From NCBI GenBank assembly GCA_027489095.1, contig JAIYAL010000217.1:1-32879 (forward strand): a DNA stretch of 32,879 bases. The letters run 5' to 3'. The notes below the pieces were generated by a model. That model made no database searches and had not been told where the DNA came from. It saw only the letters and a program-made list of their open reading frames with translations. Position numbers and translations under genes: made by a program. This DNA is from Erythrobacteraceae bacterium. GTDB taxonomy: Bacteria; Pseudomonadota; Alphaproteobacteria; Sphingomonadales; Sphingomonadaceae. Positions 15,755-25,200 of this stretch are shown piece after piece. The stretch's first letter is position 1. Each line of letters opens with the position of its first letter.

Positions 15755-17401
15755 TTACCTTACCTTCGCTCCGCCGATCCACACCTCGATCACCTGGGTC
15801 TGGCGGATCTGGTCGGGCGATGAGAGCAGCGGGTCGCGGTCAACGAACAGGAAGTCGGCGCGTTCTCCGGGGATAAGGCGGCCGAAGCGCCCCTCGGCAA
15901 ACCCGGCAAAGGCCGCGTCCGAAGTGAACCCGGCGAGCGCAGTCTCGCGGCTGACTGTCTCCTGCGGGAACCAGCCGCCGAAGGGTTCGCCCTTGGCGTC
16001 GGTGCGGCTGATTGCGGCGGCCATGCCGGCCCAGGGGTCGGCGGGCTCCACCGGCGCGTCGGAACCGAAGGCGAGCCTGCCGCCGACTGTGATCACGCTG
16101 CGCCACGGATAGGCCCCCGCCAGCCGCGCCGGCCCGAGCCGCGCCTCGGCCATCAGCCGGTCGGAGGTCTGGTGGAGCGGCTGCATCGAGGCGATCACGC
16201 CGTGCTTGCCCAGCCGGGCAATGTCGACCGGATCGACGATCTGCGCGTGCTCGATCCGCCAGCGGCGATCCCCGGTATAGGTCTCGGAAAGCTCCTCGAT
16301 CGCGGACAGCACCTCGGCATTGGCAGCATCGCCAATGGCGTGGACGGCGGTCTGGAAATTGCTCATCGCGGCGCGGCTCATCTGGTTGCGAAGCTGTGCC
16401 GGGCTCAGCAGCGGCAGGCCGCGGGTGCCATGGTCATCGGCGTAGGGCGCCTTGAGGCTGGCCCCGCGCGAGCCGAGCGCGCCGTCGAGGAACAGCTTGA
16501 TCCCGCCCATCCGCAGCCGATCATCATAGAGCCACACGCTGGGCTCGGCCCCCGCGACAAGTTCCAGCGTGTCGATCGAATCGGCGTAGGACATGATGCG
16601 GATCGCCAGTCGCCCGCTGTCGCCCGCGCGGCGGAAGGTCGCCCAATCCTGGGACTTGCTCCCCATGTCGGCGACGGCGGTGACGCCCTTGGCCAGCAGC
16701 ACGTCCTGCGCCTTGGAGAAGGCGAGGTCGCGGTCCTGCGGGCGCGGCGGGGGCACGACGGCCGCAACGAGCCTGACCGCATTGTCGACGAATACGCCCG
16801 CGGGCGCCCCGGCTGCATCGCGGATGATCTTTCCGCCCGCCGGATCGGCGGTCTTTGCGGTGATCCCCGCAGCGGTGATGGCGCGGGTGTTGGCCCAATT
16901 GGCATGGTTGTCGGCGCGTTCGAGCCACACTGGACGGTCGGCGACCACGGAATCGAGTTCGGCGGCGGTCGGGAAGCGCCCGAGGCCCCACTTCTCCTGA
17001 TTCCAGCCACGCCCGATGATCCACGGCCGGCCCGGATTGGCCTCCGCGAAAGCCTTGATCCTGGCGAGCGCGCCTTCGAGCGAGGTGGTGTCCGACAGGT
17101 CAAGCGTCAGCGCGGCAAAGCCGATGTCCATGACGTGGACATGCGCGTCGATCATCCCGGGGACCATCACCTTGCCCTTGCCATCGAGCCGGTATTGGGC
17201 CGCCGGGCGCTTGTCGCCGCGGGCGAGCACGGTGACGACCTTGCCTTCCTCGTCGAAGACGAGGCCGGTGAAGCGCAGCACCTTACCCTCCTTGTCGATC
17301 GTCACCCCGTCGACATTGTCGACCAGCGTGTCGGCATAGGCCGGCGCGGCCAGAGCGAACGCGGAGGCGGCGAGAAAGGCGGAAGCGAGGAAGCGGCGCA
17401 T
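15755..17401 (-). CDS. Exported amidohydrolase, YtcJ-like (Amidohydrolase_3)
   Basis: A metal-dependent hydrolase of the amidohydrolase superfamily, 548 residues, with a Sec signal peptide (MRRFLASAFLAASAFALAAP, cleavage after AYA near residue 23), so probably periplasmic. Metal-binding sites include His87 and His89 (PGMIDAHVHVMD), the histidine in RIEHAQIVDP and the aspartate in FGSDAPVEPADPW. The blocks GRGWNQEKWG, RADNHANWAN and AVHAIGDAANAEVL are typical of the YtcJ group. The substrate of this group is mostly unknown, so no reaction is assigned. AAGGA precedes the ATG by 5 nt. It is monocistronic, with tatC converging at its 3' end and the ammonia-lyase gene diverging at its 5' end. Confidence 0.9.
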   Translation of the reverse strand: MRRFLASAFLAASAFALAAPAYADTLVDNVDGVTIDKEGKVLRFTGLVFDEEGKVVTVLARGDKRPAAQYRLDGKGKVMVPGMIDAHVHVMDIGFAALTLDLSDTTSLEGALARIKAFAEANPGRPWIIGRGWNQEKWGLGRFPTAAELDSVVADRPVWLERADNHANWANTRAITAAGITAKTADPAGGKIIRDAAGAPAGVFVDNAVRLVAAVVPPPRPQDRDLAFSKAQDVLLAKGVTAVADMGSKSQDWATFRRAGDSGRLAIRIMSYADSIDTLELVAGAEPSVWLYDDRLRMGGIKLFLDGALGSRGASLKAPYADDHGTRGLPLLSPAQLRNQMSRAAMSNFQTAVHAIGDAANAEVLSAIEELSETYTGDRRWRIEHAQIVDPVDIARLGKHGVIASMQPLHQTSDRLMAEARLGPARLAGAYPWRSVITVGGRLAFGSDAPVEPADPWAGMAAAISRTDAKGEPFGGWFPQETVSRETALAGFTSDAAFAGFAEGRFGRLIPGERADFLFVDRDPLLSSPDQIRQTQVIEVWIGGAKVR

Positions 17402-17554
17402 GGCGGTCCTTGAGACAATCTGAGGTGTGGCCAGCGGTGCTATCGGCTTTGCCGCCGCTTGCCAACTTTCACCCCCGCACAGAAATGCCCGTCAGCGCGC
17501 AATGTGACCAAGGATCATTGCTCTCGCGCGCCCAAGCCTCTAATCGCGGGCTCC

Positions 17555-18817
17555 ATGTCCACGCAGCCCGCCTTCATGCGCCCCACCGGCGCGACCGCCT
17601 CTCCGGCCGATCTCACCATCGACGACGTCCGCGCCGCCGCTGCCCGCATTGCCGGTGCGGTGGTCGAAACGCCGATGATGCATTCGATCACCCTTTCGGA
17701 GATCACCGGAGCGGATATCTGGCTGAAGTTCGAAAACCTCCAGTTCACTGCCGCCTACAAGGAACGCGGGGCCTTGAACGCGCTGTTGCAACTGACCGAC
17801 GAGCAGCGCGCGCGCGGCGTGATCGCGGCCTCGGCGGGCAACCATTCGCAGGGCCTCTCCTATCACGGCACCCGCCTTGGCGTGCCCGTCACCATCGTCA
17901 TGCCGAAGCCCACGCCCACCGTGAAGGTGATGCAGACCGAGAGCGTCGGCGGCAAGGTGGTGCTGGAAGGCGAGACCTTTGACGAGGCCTATGCCCATGC
18001 AAGGAAGCTCGAAGGCGAGCTTGGCCTGACCTTCGTCCACCCCTTCGATGATCCGCACGTCGCGGCGGGAGCCGGGACAGTGGCGCTCGAGATGCTCGCC
18101 GTGAAGCCCGATCTGCAATGCATCGTCACGCCGATCGGCGGGGGCGGGCTGATTTCCGGGATGGCGACCGTCGCCAAGGCGCACAATCCGGATATCGAGG
18201 TGGTCGGCGTGCAGGCCGCGCTGTTCCCTTCCATGTTCGACCGGATCAAGGGCGCGAACCTGCCCTGCGGCGGCGACACGCTGGCGGAAGGCATCGCGGT
18301 CAAGCAGCCGGGCGACTTCACGTCGAAAGTGATCGCCGAGCGGGTCGATGACATCCTGCTGGTCGATGAACCCGCGCTTGAAAAGGCGGTGGCGCTGCTG
18401 CTCCAGATCGAGAAGACTGTGGTCGAAGGCGCGGGCGCGGCGGGGCTTGCCGCGGTGCTGCGCAACCCGGCGCGGTTCGCCGGCAAATCGATCGGTCTCG
18501 TGCTGTGCGGCGGCAATATCGACACGCGGTTGCTCGCCAACGTGCTGTTGCGCGATCTTGCCCGCCAGGGCCGCCTCGCGCGGCTGCGGATCACCCTGCA
18601 AGACCGCCCCGGCGCGCTGTTCCGGGTGATGCGTTTGTTCGACGAGCACAACGTCAACATCATCGAGATCTATCACCAGCGGATCTTCACCACCCTGCCG
18701 GCCAAGGGCCTGATCACCGATATCGAATGCGAGGCGCGTGACGCAGAGCAGGTTGATCGGCTGGTCGAGGGCCTGCGCGCCAACGGTTACTCGGTTCAGC
18801 TCGTCGAACTCGGCTGA
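17555..18817 (+). CDS. ilvA: Threonine ammonia-lyase with C-terminal ACT domain
   Basis: A PLP enzyme deaminating threonine to 2-oxobutanoate, the entry to isoleucine synthesis or threonine breakdown. The 420-residue protein has the PLP lysine Lys69 in FTAAYKERGALNAL, the substrate loop SAGNHSQG (93-100) and the phosphate-binding glycine run TPIGGGGLISGMA. A single ACT-like domain occupies about residues 335-420 (LRITLQDRPGALFRVMRLFD, then NVNIIEIYHQR). This is the medium form with one ACT domain, shorter than E. coli IlvA with two, so allosteric control may differ and a catabolic role is possible. The start ATG 17555 (MSTQPAF) is preferred; an upstream frame to 17459 is not protein-like, and ATG 17576 is an alternative. 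Confidence 0.92.
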   Translation: MSTQPAFMRPTGATASPADLTIDDVRAAAARIAGAVVETPMMHSITLSEITGADIWLKFENLQFTAAYKERGALNALLQLTDEQRARGVIAASAGNHSQGLSYHGTRLGVPVTIVMPKPTPTVKVMQTESVGGKVVLEGETFDEAYAHARKLEGELGLTFVHPFDDPHVAAGAGTVALEMLAVKPDLQCIVTPIGGGGLISGMATVAKAHNPDIEVVGVQAALFPSMFDRIKGANLPCGGDTLAEGIAVKQPGDFTSKVIAERVDDILLVDEPALEKAVALLLQIEKTVVEGAGAAGLAAVLRNPARFAGKSIGLVLCGGNIDTRLLANVLLRDLARQGRLARLRITLQDRPGALFRVMRLFDEHNVNIIEIYHQRIFTTLPAKGLITDIECEARDAEQVDRLVEGLRANGYSVQLVELG

Positions 18818-18922
18818 CGCCGCCCGCTCAAAATCTCCGAAAATCCCCGGTTTTGCGCCATTGCGGACACGCTTTTGCGACGGGCCGTGGCTGCGTCCGC
18901 ATTTTTCGTGACATTTTGATGG

Positions 18923-18937
18923 TTAAGGGACTTTTAC
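18923..18937 (+). promoter_or_regulatory. CtrA-like half-matching site (TTAA-N7-TTAC) ahead of bpt
   Basis: TTAA-GGGACTT-TTAC lies 80 nt before the bpt start in the 199-bp gap after the ammonia-lyase gene. The CtrA consensus in alphaproteobacteria is TTAA-N7-TTAA, so this is a 7 of 8 match. An AT-rich patch with CATAAGAT (near 18955) follows and may hold a -10 box. A single degenerate site can occur by chance. Confidence 0.25.
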
Positions 18938-19016
18938 CGGGGCACTGGTGCGGGCATAAGATTTTCTTAACGGTTTGCGATGTCGCGAATCCGCGCAAGA
19001 AGGACAGGCCCCGCCC

Positions 19017-19862
19017 GTGACGGCACCGATCCGCTTTCCCCGGTTCTTCGTGACCAGCCCCGCTCCGTGCCCCTATCTGCCGGGCCGGAGCGAGCGCAAG
19101 GTGTTTACCGAACTGAAGGGCCCGCACGCGGATCAGCTGAACGAAGCGTTGGGGCGCATCGGCTTTCGCCGCAGCCAGACCGTTGCTTACCGCCCGTCCT
19201 GCCTCGATTGTCAGGCCTGCATCTCGGTGCGGGTGGTGGCGAGCCGCTTCCGCCCTTCGGCGACCCAGAAGCGCGAGATCAAGCGCAACAGCGACCTGAT
19301 CGTCAGCGAATGCCGACCCTGGGCGACCGACGAACAGTTCGAGCTGCTCGCCCGCTACCTTGGCGCGCGCCACCCCGATGGCGGGATGTCGGCGATGGAC
19401 GAGCTCGACTATGCCGACATGATCGAGCACACGCCGGTCAGCACGGTCGTCACCGAATATCGTGAGCCCGACGCGCAAGGTCGGCCCGGACGGCTGGTCG
19501 GCGCCTGCCTGACCGACCGGCAGAGTGATGGGTTGTCGATGATCTACTCCTTCTATGAACCCGATCACGGCGCCCGGGTGGGGCTCGGTAGCTTTATTAT
19601 CCTCGATCATATCCGCCGCGCTGCGGCTGAGGCATTGCCCTATGTCTATCTCGGATATTGGGTCGAGGGCTCACCGCGCATGCAGTACAAGGTTCGTTAT
19701 CGCCCGCTTGAGCGGCTGACCCGTGAGGGCTGGCAGCTGATGGAGGAACAGGAACAGCACCGGCTGATCGCGCAAGCGACCGCGCCGCGTGTGGTGCAGG
19801 ATGCCCGACTGGTTGGCGCGCGGGGCAAGGATGGCCAGCCTGTCAAGTTCACGGCCAGCTGA
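19017..19862 (+). CDS. bpt: Aspartate/glutamate leucyltransferase (Bpt, arginyltransferase family)
   Basis: Bpt transfers leucine from Leu-tRNA to N-terminal Asp or Glu, marking proteins for ClpS-ClpAP degradation. The 281-residue protein has the N-terminal [16 protein letters not shown], the cysteine block [27 protein letters not shown], then [20 protein letters not shown] and [17 protein letters not shown], all characteristic of the bacterial ATE/Bpt family. Leucine rather than arginine as donor is family knowledge, not visible in sequence. The start is taken as GTG 19017, with AGGACAGG upstream; a TTG at 18975 would add 14 residues before the conserved start. Its last 32 nt overlap the tamA start, suggesting co-expression of bpt, tamA and tamB. 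Confidence 0.93.
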   Translation: MTAPIRFPRFFVTSPAPCPYLPGRSERKVFTELKGPHADQLNEALGRIGFRRSQTVAYRPSCLDCQACISVRVVASRFRPSATQKREIKRNSDLIVSECRPWATDEQFELLARYLGARHPDGGMSAMDELDYADMIEHTPVSTVVTEYREPDAQGRPGRLVGACLTDRQSDGLSMIYSFYEPDHGARVGLGSFIILDHIRRAAAEALPYVYLGYWVEGSPRMQYKVRYRPLERLTREGWQLMEEQEQHRLIAQATAPRVVQDARLVGARGKDGQPVKFTAS

Positions 19863-22221
19863 GACCCGGCGGCGGTTCACGCGCGGTTTCGCCACTGTTG
19901 CAGGTTTGGGTCATGCGGTGCTCGTTCTGGGCGCAGCGCCTGCTGCCGCGCAGAACGCCGGGCCGGACGACAGCCCGCTGGCCCCGCCGCGCATCGAGGC
20001 TCCTCGGGCTGAGGATCAGCAGCCCCGCGGCGCGCCTGCCGATGACGCCGCGCCGTCAAGCGCCTTTGGCCCCGCACCCGAACTTGTCCCCGTCCCCAAT
20101 TCGCTCGACGAACTGATCCCCGAAGGCGCGCTCGCCGATCCCGAAGCCTGGGCCGCCGCCGGGGTTAATGGCGGGGTCAACGGCGCTGAGGCGGCCAGCC
20201 AGACCGCCGAAGGCGATGCGATCGCGGGCGTCATCCCGGCCGCGGATCCCGCCGTCGACGCCGTGTTCGCCGAATTCGTGCTCGAGGAACCCGTACCGCT
20301 CCCTGCCGACGCGCAAGCCGAGGCGCTTGCCGCGATCGATGCGCCCGTCCTCGCCAGCTTGCCCGAGCTGGCCGAAACGCGGGTCGACAGCACGCTGGTG
20401 CTCGCTCTCCCGGCCGCGCCCGAGCTCTTCCCGGAAAAAGGGGATTTCGTCGCGCGCTTCAAGGATCTTTCGACCCTTCGCGCGCTCGGCGAGGGCGAGG
20501 AATCCGCACCGCAGGTTGCCGCCCGCGCCCGTGCCGACGAGGAGCTGCTCGGCGATATCCTGCGCACCTATGGTTATTACGGCGGCGAGGTGCTGCGCCA
20601 GCTTTCCGGTGGGCGGCGTGACAGTGCAAGGGGCGTTGGGGACGCTTCCGCCGCGCAGACTGCCGAAGCCGAAGCCGAGGCCGCCTCGCGCGAGCCGAGC
20701 GTGCGCTTCGATATCATTCCAGGGCCGCGATACAGCTTTGGGCGGATCGATCTTGGCGCGCTTGCGACCTTGCGTGAGCCCGACGCCAGTCGCCTGATCG
20801 CGGCCTTCGGCATCAACAGCGGCGATCCGCTCTACGCCGATCGCATCATCGGGCAGGAGTTGAACCTGCGCGTTGCGCTTGGCGAAAGCGGCTATCCCTT
20901 TGCCCAGACGGGCGAGCCAGCGCTGCTGATCGACCATGCCCGCGAGCAGGGCGACCTGACCCTCGATGTGCAGCCCAAGGGCAAGTATCTGTTCGGCCCG
21001 GTGCTCAGCAATGATCCGCGGTTCCTGTCCAGCAATCACCTCGGCCGCATCGCCCGCTTCGATGCCGGCGACGTGTTCCAGCAGAGCCTCGAGACTGATC
21101 TGCGCCGTGCGATCCTTGCGACCGGGCTCGTCTCAAGCGTCACTCTCACCCCGCGCGAGATCCGCGCGCCGCAGGGCGATCAGCCGGGGCAGGTGGCGAT
21201 CGACGTCGAACTCGAGCGTGCGCCGGTGCGCACGATCGCCGGGGCGATCGGCTACGGCTCGGAGGACGGCTTCAAGCTTGAGGGGCGGTGGGAGCACCGC
21301 AACCTGTTCCCGCCCGAAGGGGCGCTGCGGCTGCGCGGCATCCTCGGAACCCGCGAGACGCTCGCCAGCATCGGGGTCAGGCGCAACAATTTCCGTGGCC
21401 GCGATCAGGTGCTGAGCGCCGATCTCTACGCCAGCGACATTACCACGCTCGCCGTGGATTCGCGCGGCTTCGGCTTGCGCACAACCTTCGAGAAGGTCTC
21501 GAACCTGTTGTTCCAGAAGCCGCTCAGCTTTCAGGTGGGGGGCGAATTGCTCTACACGGACGAGCGCAACCGTGATGTGCGCACTGCGCCCGGTGTGCTG
21601 CTGCCGCGGCGGGCCTATCTGATCGGCGGGCTGTTCGGCAGCGTCACTCTTGATGCGAGCGATGATCTGCTCGATCCCACCAAGGGTTACCGCGCGACGC
21701 TGTTCCTCGCGCCCGAGGCGTCGCGCTCGCAAGGGGCGGGAAGCTACTACCTGCGCGCGCAGGGCGATGCGAGCGCCTACCGCTCGTTCGGCGAGATCGT
21801 GTTGGCGGGCCGGGTGCGGGCTGCGACAATCCAGGGCGCCGCAATCGACAGCATCGCGCCTTCGCGGCGGCTCTACGGGGGCGGCGGGGCCTCGGTGCGC
21901 GGCTACGGCTTCCAGAGTGTCGGCCCGCGCGATGCGGTGGGCAACCCGACGGGCGGGGCCTCGCTGGTCGAATTCGCGATCGAGGCGCGCATTCCCACAC
22001 CGCTGCTAGACGGCGCGGTCGAAGTCGTGCCGTTCCTCGACGCGGGTTCGGTGTCGCGCGGTTCGACCCCTGACTTCGGCGAGATCCGCTACGGGGCAGG
22101 GGTGGGCCTGCGCTACAAGACGAGCTTCGGCCCGATCCGCATCGACGTGGCCGCCCCGCTCAACCCGAACCGCTTCGATAACCCGGTGGTCGTGTATGTC
22201 AGCCTGGGCCAGGCGTTCTGA
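19831..22221 (+). CDS. tamA: Translocation and assembly module outer-membrane protein TamA (Omp85 family)
   Basis: TamA is the Omp85 barrel that, with TamB, helps insert certain outer-membrane proteins and move phospholipid. The 796-residue protein has a signal peptide ([20 protein letters not shown], cleavage near Ala40). An unusually long acidic, Ala/Pro-rich segment follows (about 41-190), then POTRA repeats (about 195-480, including [17 protein letters not shown] and [10 protein letters not shown]), and then the surface-antigen barrel with [39 protein letters not shown] and the last strand [14 protein letters not shown]. coli TamA is shorter (577 residues), the difference lying mainly in the N-terminal extension. 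The ATG at 19831 is inferred from the signal peptide. Its stop overlaps the tamB start (TGATG). Confidence 0.93.
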   Translation: MASLSSSRPAETRRRFTRGFATVAGLGHAVLVLGAAPAAAQNAGPDDSPLAPPRIEAPRAEDQQPRGAPADDAAPSSAFGPAPELVPVPNSLDELIPEGALADPEAWAAAGVNGGVNGAEAASQTAEGDAIAGVIPAADPAVDAVFAEFVLEEPVPLPADAQAEALAAIDAPVLASLPELAETRVDSTLVLALPAAPELFPEKGDFVARFKDLSTLRALGEGEESAPQVAARARADEELLGDILRTYGYYGGEVLRQLSGGRRDSARGVGDASAAQTAEAEAEAASREPSVRFDIIPGPRYSFGRIDLGALATLREPDASRLIAAFGINSGDPLYADRIIGQELNLRVALGESGYPFAQTGEPALLIDHAREQGDLTLDVQPKGKYLFGPVLSNDPRFLSSNHLGRIARFDAGDVFQQSLETDLRRAILATGLVSSVTLTPREIRAPQGDQPGQVAIDVELERAPVRTIAGAIGYGSEDGFKLEGRWEHRNLFPPEGALRLRGILGTRETLASIGVRRNNFRGRDQVLSADLYASDITTLAVDSRGFGLRTTFEKVSNLLFQKPLSFQVGGELLYTDERNRDVRTAPGVLLPRRAYLIGGLFGSVTLDASDDLLDPTKGYRATLFLAPEASRSQGAGSYYLRAQGDASAYRSFGEIVLAGRVRAATIQGAAIDSIAPSRRLYGGGGASVRGYGFQSVGPRDAVGNPTGGASLVEFAIEARIPTPLLDGAVEVVPFLDAGSVSRGSTPDFGEIRYGAGVGLRYKTSFGPIRIDVAAPLNPNRFDNPVVVYVSLGQAF

Positions 22222-25200
22222 TGGCTGAACGCGCGGAGAGCGGGACGACAGAGGCGCCGCCGCCGGCGCCAGCACGCCGGCACGGCAGGCGCCGCCGCTG
22301 GGCCAGGCGGCTGGGCTGGGCCTTGATGATCCTGCTCGCGCCGGTGGTGCTGGTCAGCGTGTTCTTCGCCACCCCCATCGGCAAGCGCTTCATCGCCGAT
22401 CAGATTGCGGCCGTCGCGCCGGCCTCGGGCCTCAGGTTCAGCGTCGGGCGGATCGAGGGCGACATCTACGGCAAGGCTGTTCTGCGCAAGGTCGCAGTGA
22501 GCGACCCCAAGGGCGTCTTCCTCACCATCCCCGAAGTGCGGCTCGACTGGCGGCCCCTGAACTGGCTGTGGGGCCGTCTCGATATCCGCGAGGTGACCGC
22601 CCGGCGCGGGCGGCTGACGCGCCTGCCCGAACTGCTCCCCGGCGATCCCGATGCGCCGCTGCTCCCCGATTTCGACATCCGGGTCGACAAGCTGGTGGCC
22701 GATGACCTGGTGATCGCCAAGGGCCTCGCCACCAGCCGCGACGAGCGCGCCGATCTCACCGCAAGGATCGATATCCGCAAAGGCCGCGCGCTGGTCGATG
22801 CCAAGGCGCGGCTCGGTGCGGAGGACCGCGTCACCCTGCTGCTCGACGCAGAGCCCGACGGCGACCGCTTCGAGCTTGAGGGCTATGCCCTTGCCCCTGC
22901 GGGCGGCGTAATGGCCGGGCTGGCGGGCTTTGAGGCGGGATATGCGGGCCGGATCGTCGGTGATGGCACCTGGGCGCGCTGGCGCGGGGCGATGGTGGCC
23001 CGCAGAATGGCTGCGCGGATCGGGCCGCAGGGCCCGCCGGTCGCCGCCTTCCGGATCAGCAACGACGCGGGCAAATACGGCGTGCTCGGCCAACTGCGCG
23101 CAGGGCTGGCGGGAGAGACGCTGATCGCCCGCGCGCTCGGCGAGACGACCTCGCTTGCCGCCAGCTTCACGCTCGAAAACAGCGTTGTCGAGGGCCGCGC
23201 CGCCGCAGTTTCTCGCGCGCTCGATGTGCGCGCCGGAGGCGTGGTCGACCTCGCCGACAAGGTGGTTGACGGGGCGCGGGTGAAGCTTGTTCTGCGCGAT
23301 CCCGATCTGTTCGGCGAGGGCCTGCGGATCGAGGGCGGGCGGCTCGCGGCGAACCTGGGCGGTGCTTTCAGCGACCTTGCCATCAAGCATGAGATCGCCC
23401 TCGCCAAGCTCGTGGCCCGCGGGGTGACGGCCAGCGGCCTGACACAGGAGGGCAGCGCGCGGCTCGAGAACACGGTTTTGCGCGTCCCGCTCGCGCTCGC
23501 CGCCGAGCGGGTGACGACCGGCAACGCCTTTGCCGACCCGCGCCTCGTCAAGGGCCGGGCGGGCGGGCTTCTCACCTACGATTTCGAGCGCCGGTCGCTG
23601 ACCGCTGATCGCACCCGGATCACCTTCCCCGGCCTTGAGGGAACGCTGTCCTTGCGCGGCGACATCCTCAAGGGCGCCTATGCCATAGCCGGACCGATCG
23701 AGGCCCGCCGCTTGCGCGTGGAAGGCACGGGCGAGGTCACGGCCAACGCGAAGATCCTCGCCAAGTTCGGCCCCGCCGTGCCGTGGAGCCTGCGCGCCAA
23801 TCTTGCCGGCGTGCTGAGCCGGATCGGCAATGCCACGATCCGCAACCTCGCGGGCGAGCAGGTGCGCTTCAAGGGCGAGCTGGGCATGGGGGCGGGCCAG
23901 CCAATCGTGCTACGCAACACCACGGTCACCGCGCCGCGACTGACCGCCAAACTCGACAGCCGCGTCGTGAGCGGCGGCGGCGTGACCCGCACGGTTCTGG
24001 CCGGGAACGGACGGCAGGCGCAGTACGGGCCGTTCCGCTTCGATGCCGAAATCGCCGGTGACGGCCCGCGCGCCGTGCTGGTGCTGGCCGATCCCTATCC
24101 GGCCGCCGGCCTCAAGGATGTGCGCATCGCGCTCGCGCCCAGCAAGGCGGGCTTCGGGCTCGACGTCGCGGGCGGTTCAACGCTGGGGCCGTTCGACGGC
24201 GCGCTTGAACTGATCCTGCCACAGAACGCGCCCACCCGTATCGCCATCAACCGGCTCCAAGTCTATCGCACCAATGTCACCGGTGACGTGACGCTGGGCG
24301 AGGCAGGCCCCTCGGGCGATCTCAAGCTCGCGGGCGGCGGGGTCGATGGCACCATCGGCTTTAGCCCGCAGGACAACGGCGCGACTGGCTTTGCGGTCAA
24401 TCTGGCGGCGCGTAACGCCACTTTCGGTGGGACAACCCCGATCAGCATCGCCCGCGGCCAGATCGCGGCGACCGGCCGCTTCGCGCAAGGCAACACCACC
24501 ATCAATGCCGATCTTGTCGCGGCCGGGTTCGACTATGGCGGTTTCAATGTTGCCGGCCTCACCGCCAAGGCGGCCATCACCAACGGGCGCGGCAAGGTGA
24601 CAGGCACGCTCGCCGGGCGCCGCGCTGATCGGATCGCGCTCAATTTCGATGCCGATGTCGCGCCCAATCAGATCGCTGCGGTGGCGCGCGGGTTCTATGG
24701 CCAGTCGGAAATCACAATGCCGCGCCGCGCCGTGCTGACCGCGCTTGACGAGGGCGGGTGGAGCCTTGCGCCGACCCAGATCGGCTACGGCGGCGGCTTC
24801 GCCATCGCGCAAGGGGCCTTCGGCGGCGGCACCACGCAGGTGCAGCTCAAGCTTGCGCGGATGCCGCTGCGCTTGCTCGATCTCACCGGCACCGATCTCG
24901 GCCTCGGCGGGCGGCTGACCGGGATCATCGACTTTTCCCAGACCGGCCGCGCGCCGCCCACGGCGAGCGCGCGCGGGCGGATCGATCGCTTCAGCCGCGC
25001 CGGGCTGGTGCTTTCATCCAAGCCGGTGGGCGTACTCGGTGTCATCGACCTCACGCCTGTACGCCTCACCGCCGCGCTGCGCCTGTTCGAAGGCGATGCA
25101 AGGCGCGGTGACATCGCGATGAGCATCACCGGGCTCGTTCAGGATGGGGCGCTTACCGATCGGCTGATGCAAGGGCGGCTAGATGCGCGTCTCGGCTTCG

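Noticed and set aside
18828..19610. 260-codon open frame on the minus strand before and across bpt
   Set aside because: Overlaps the well-supported bpt gene and has no protein-like features.
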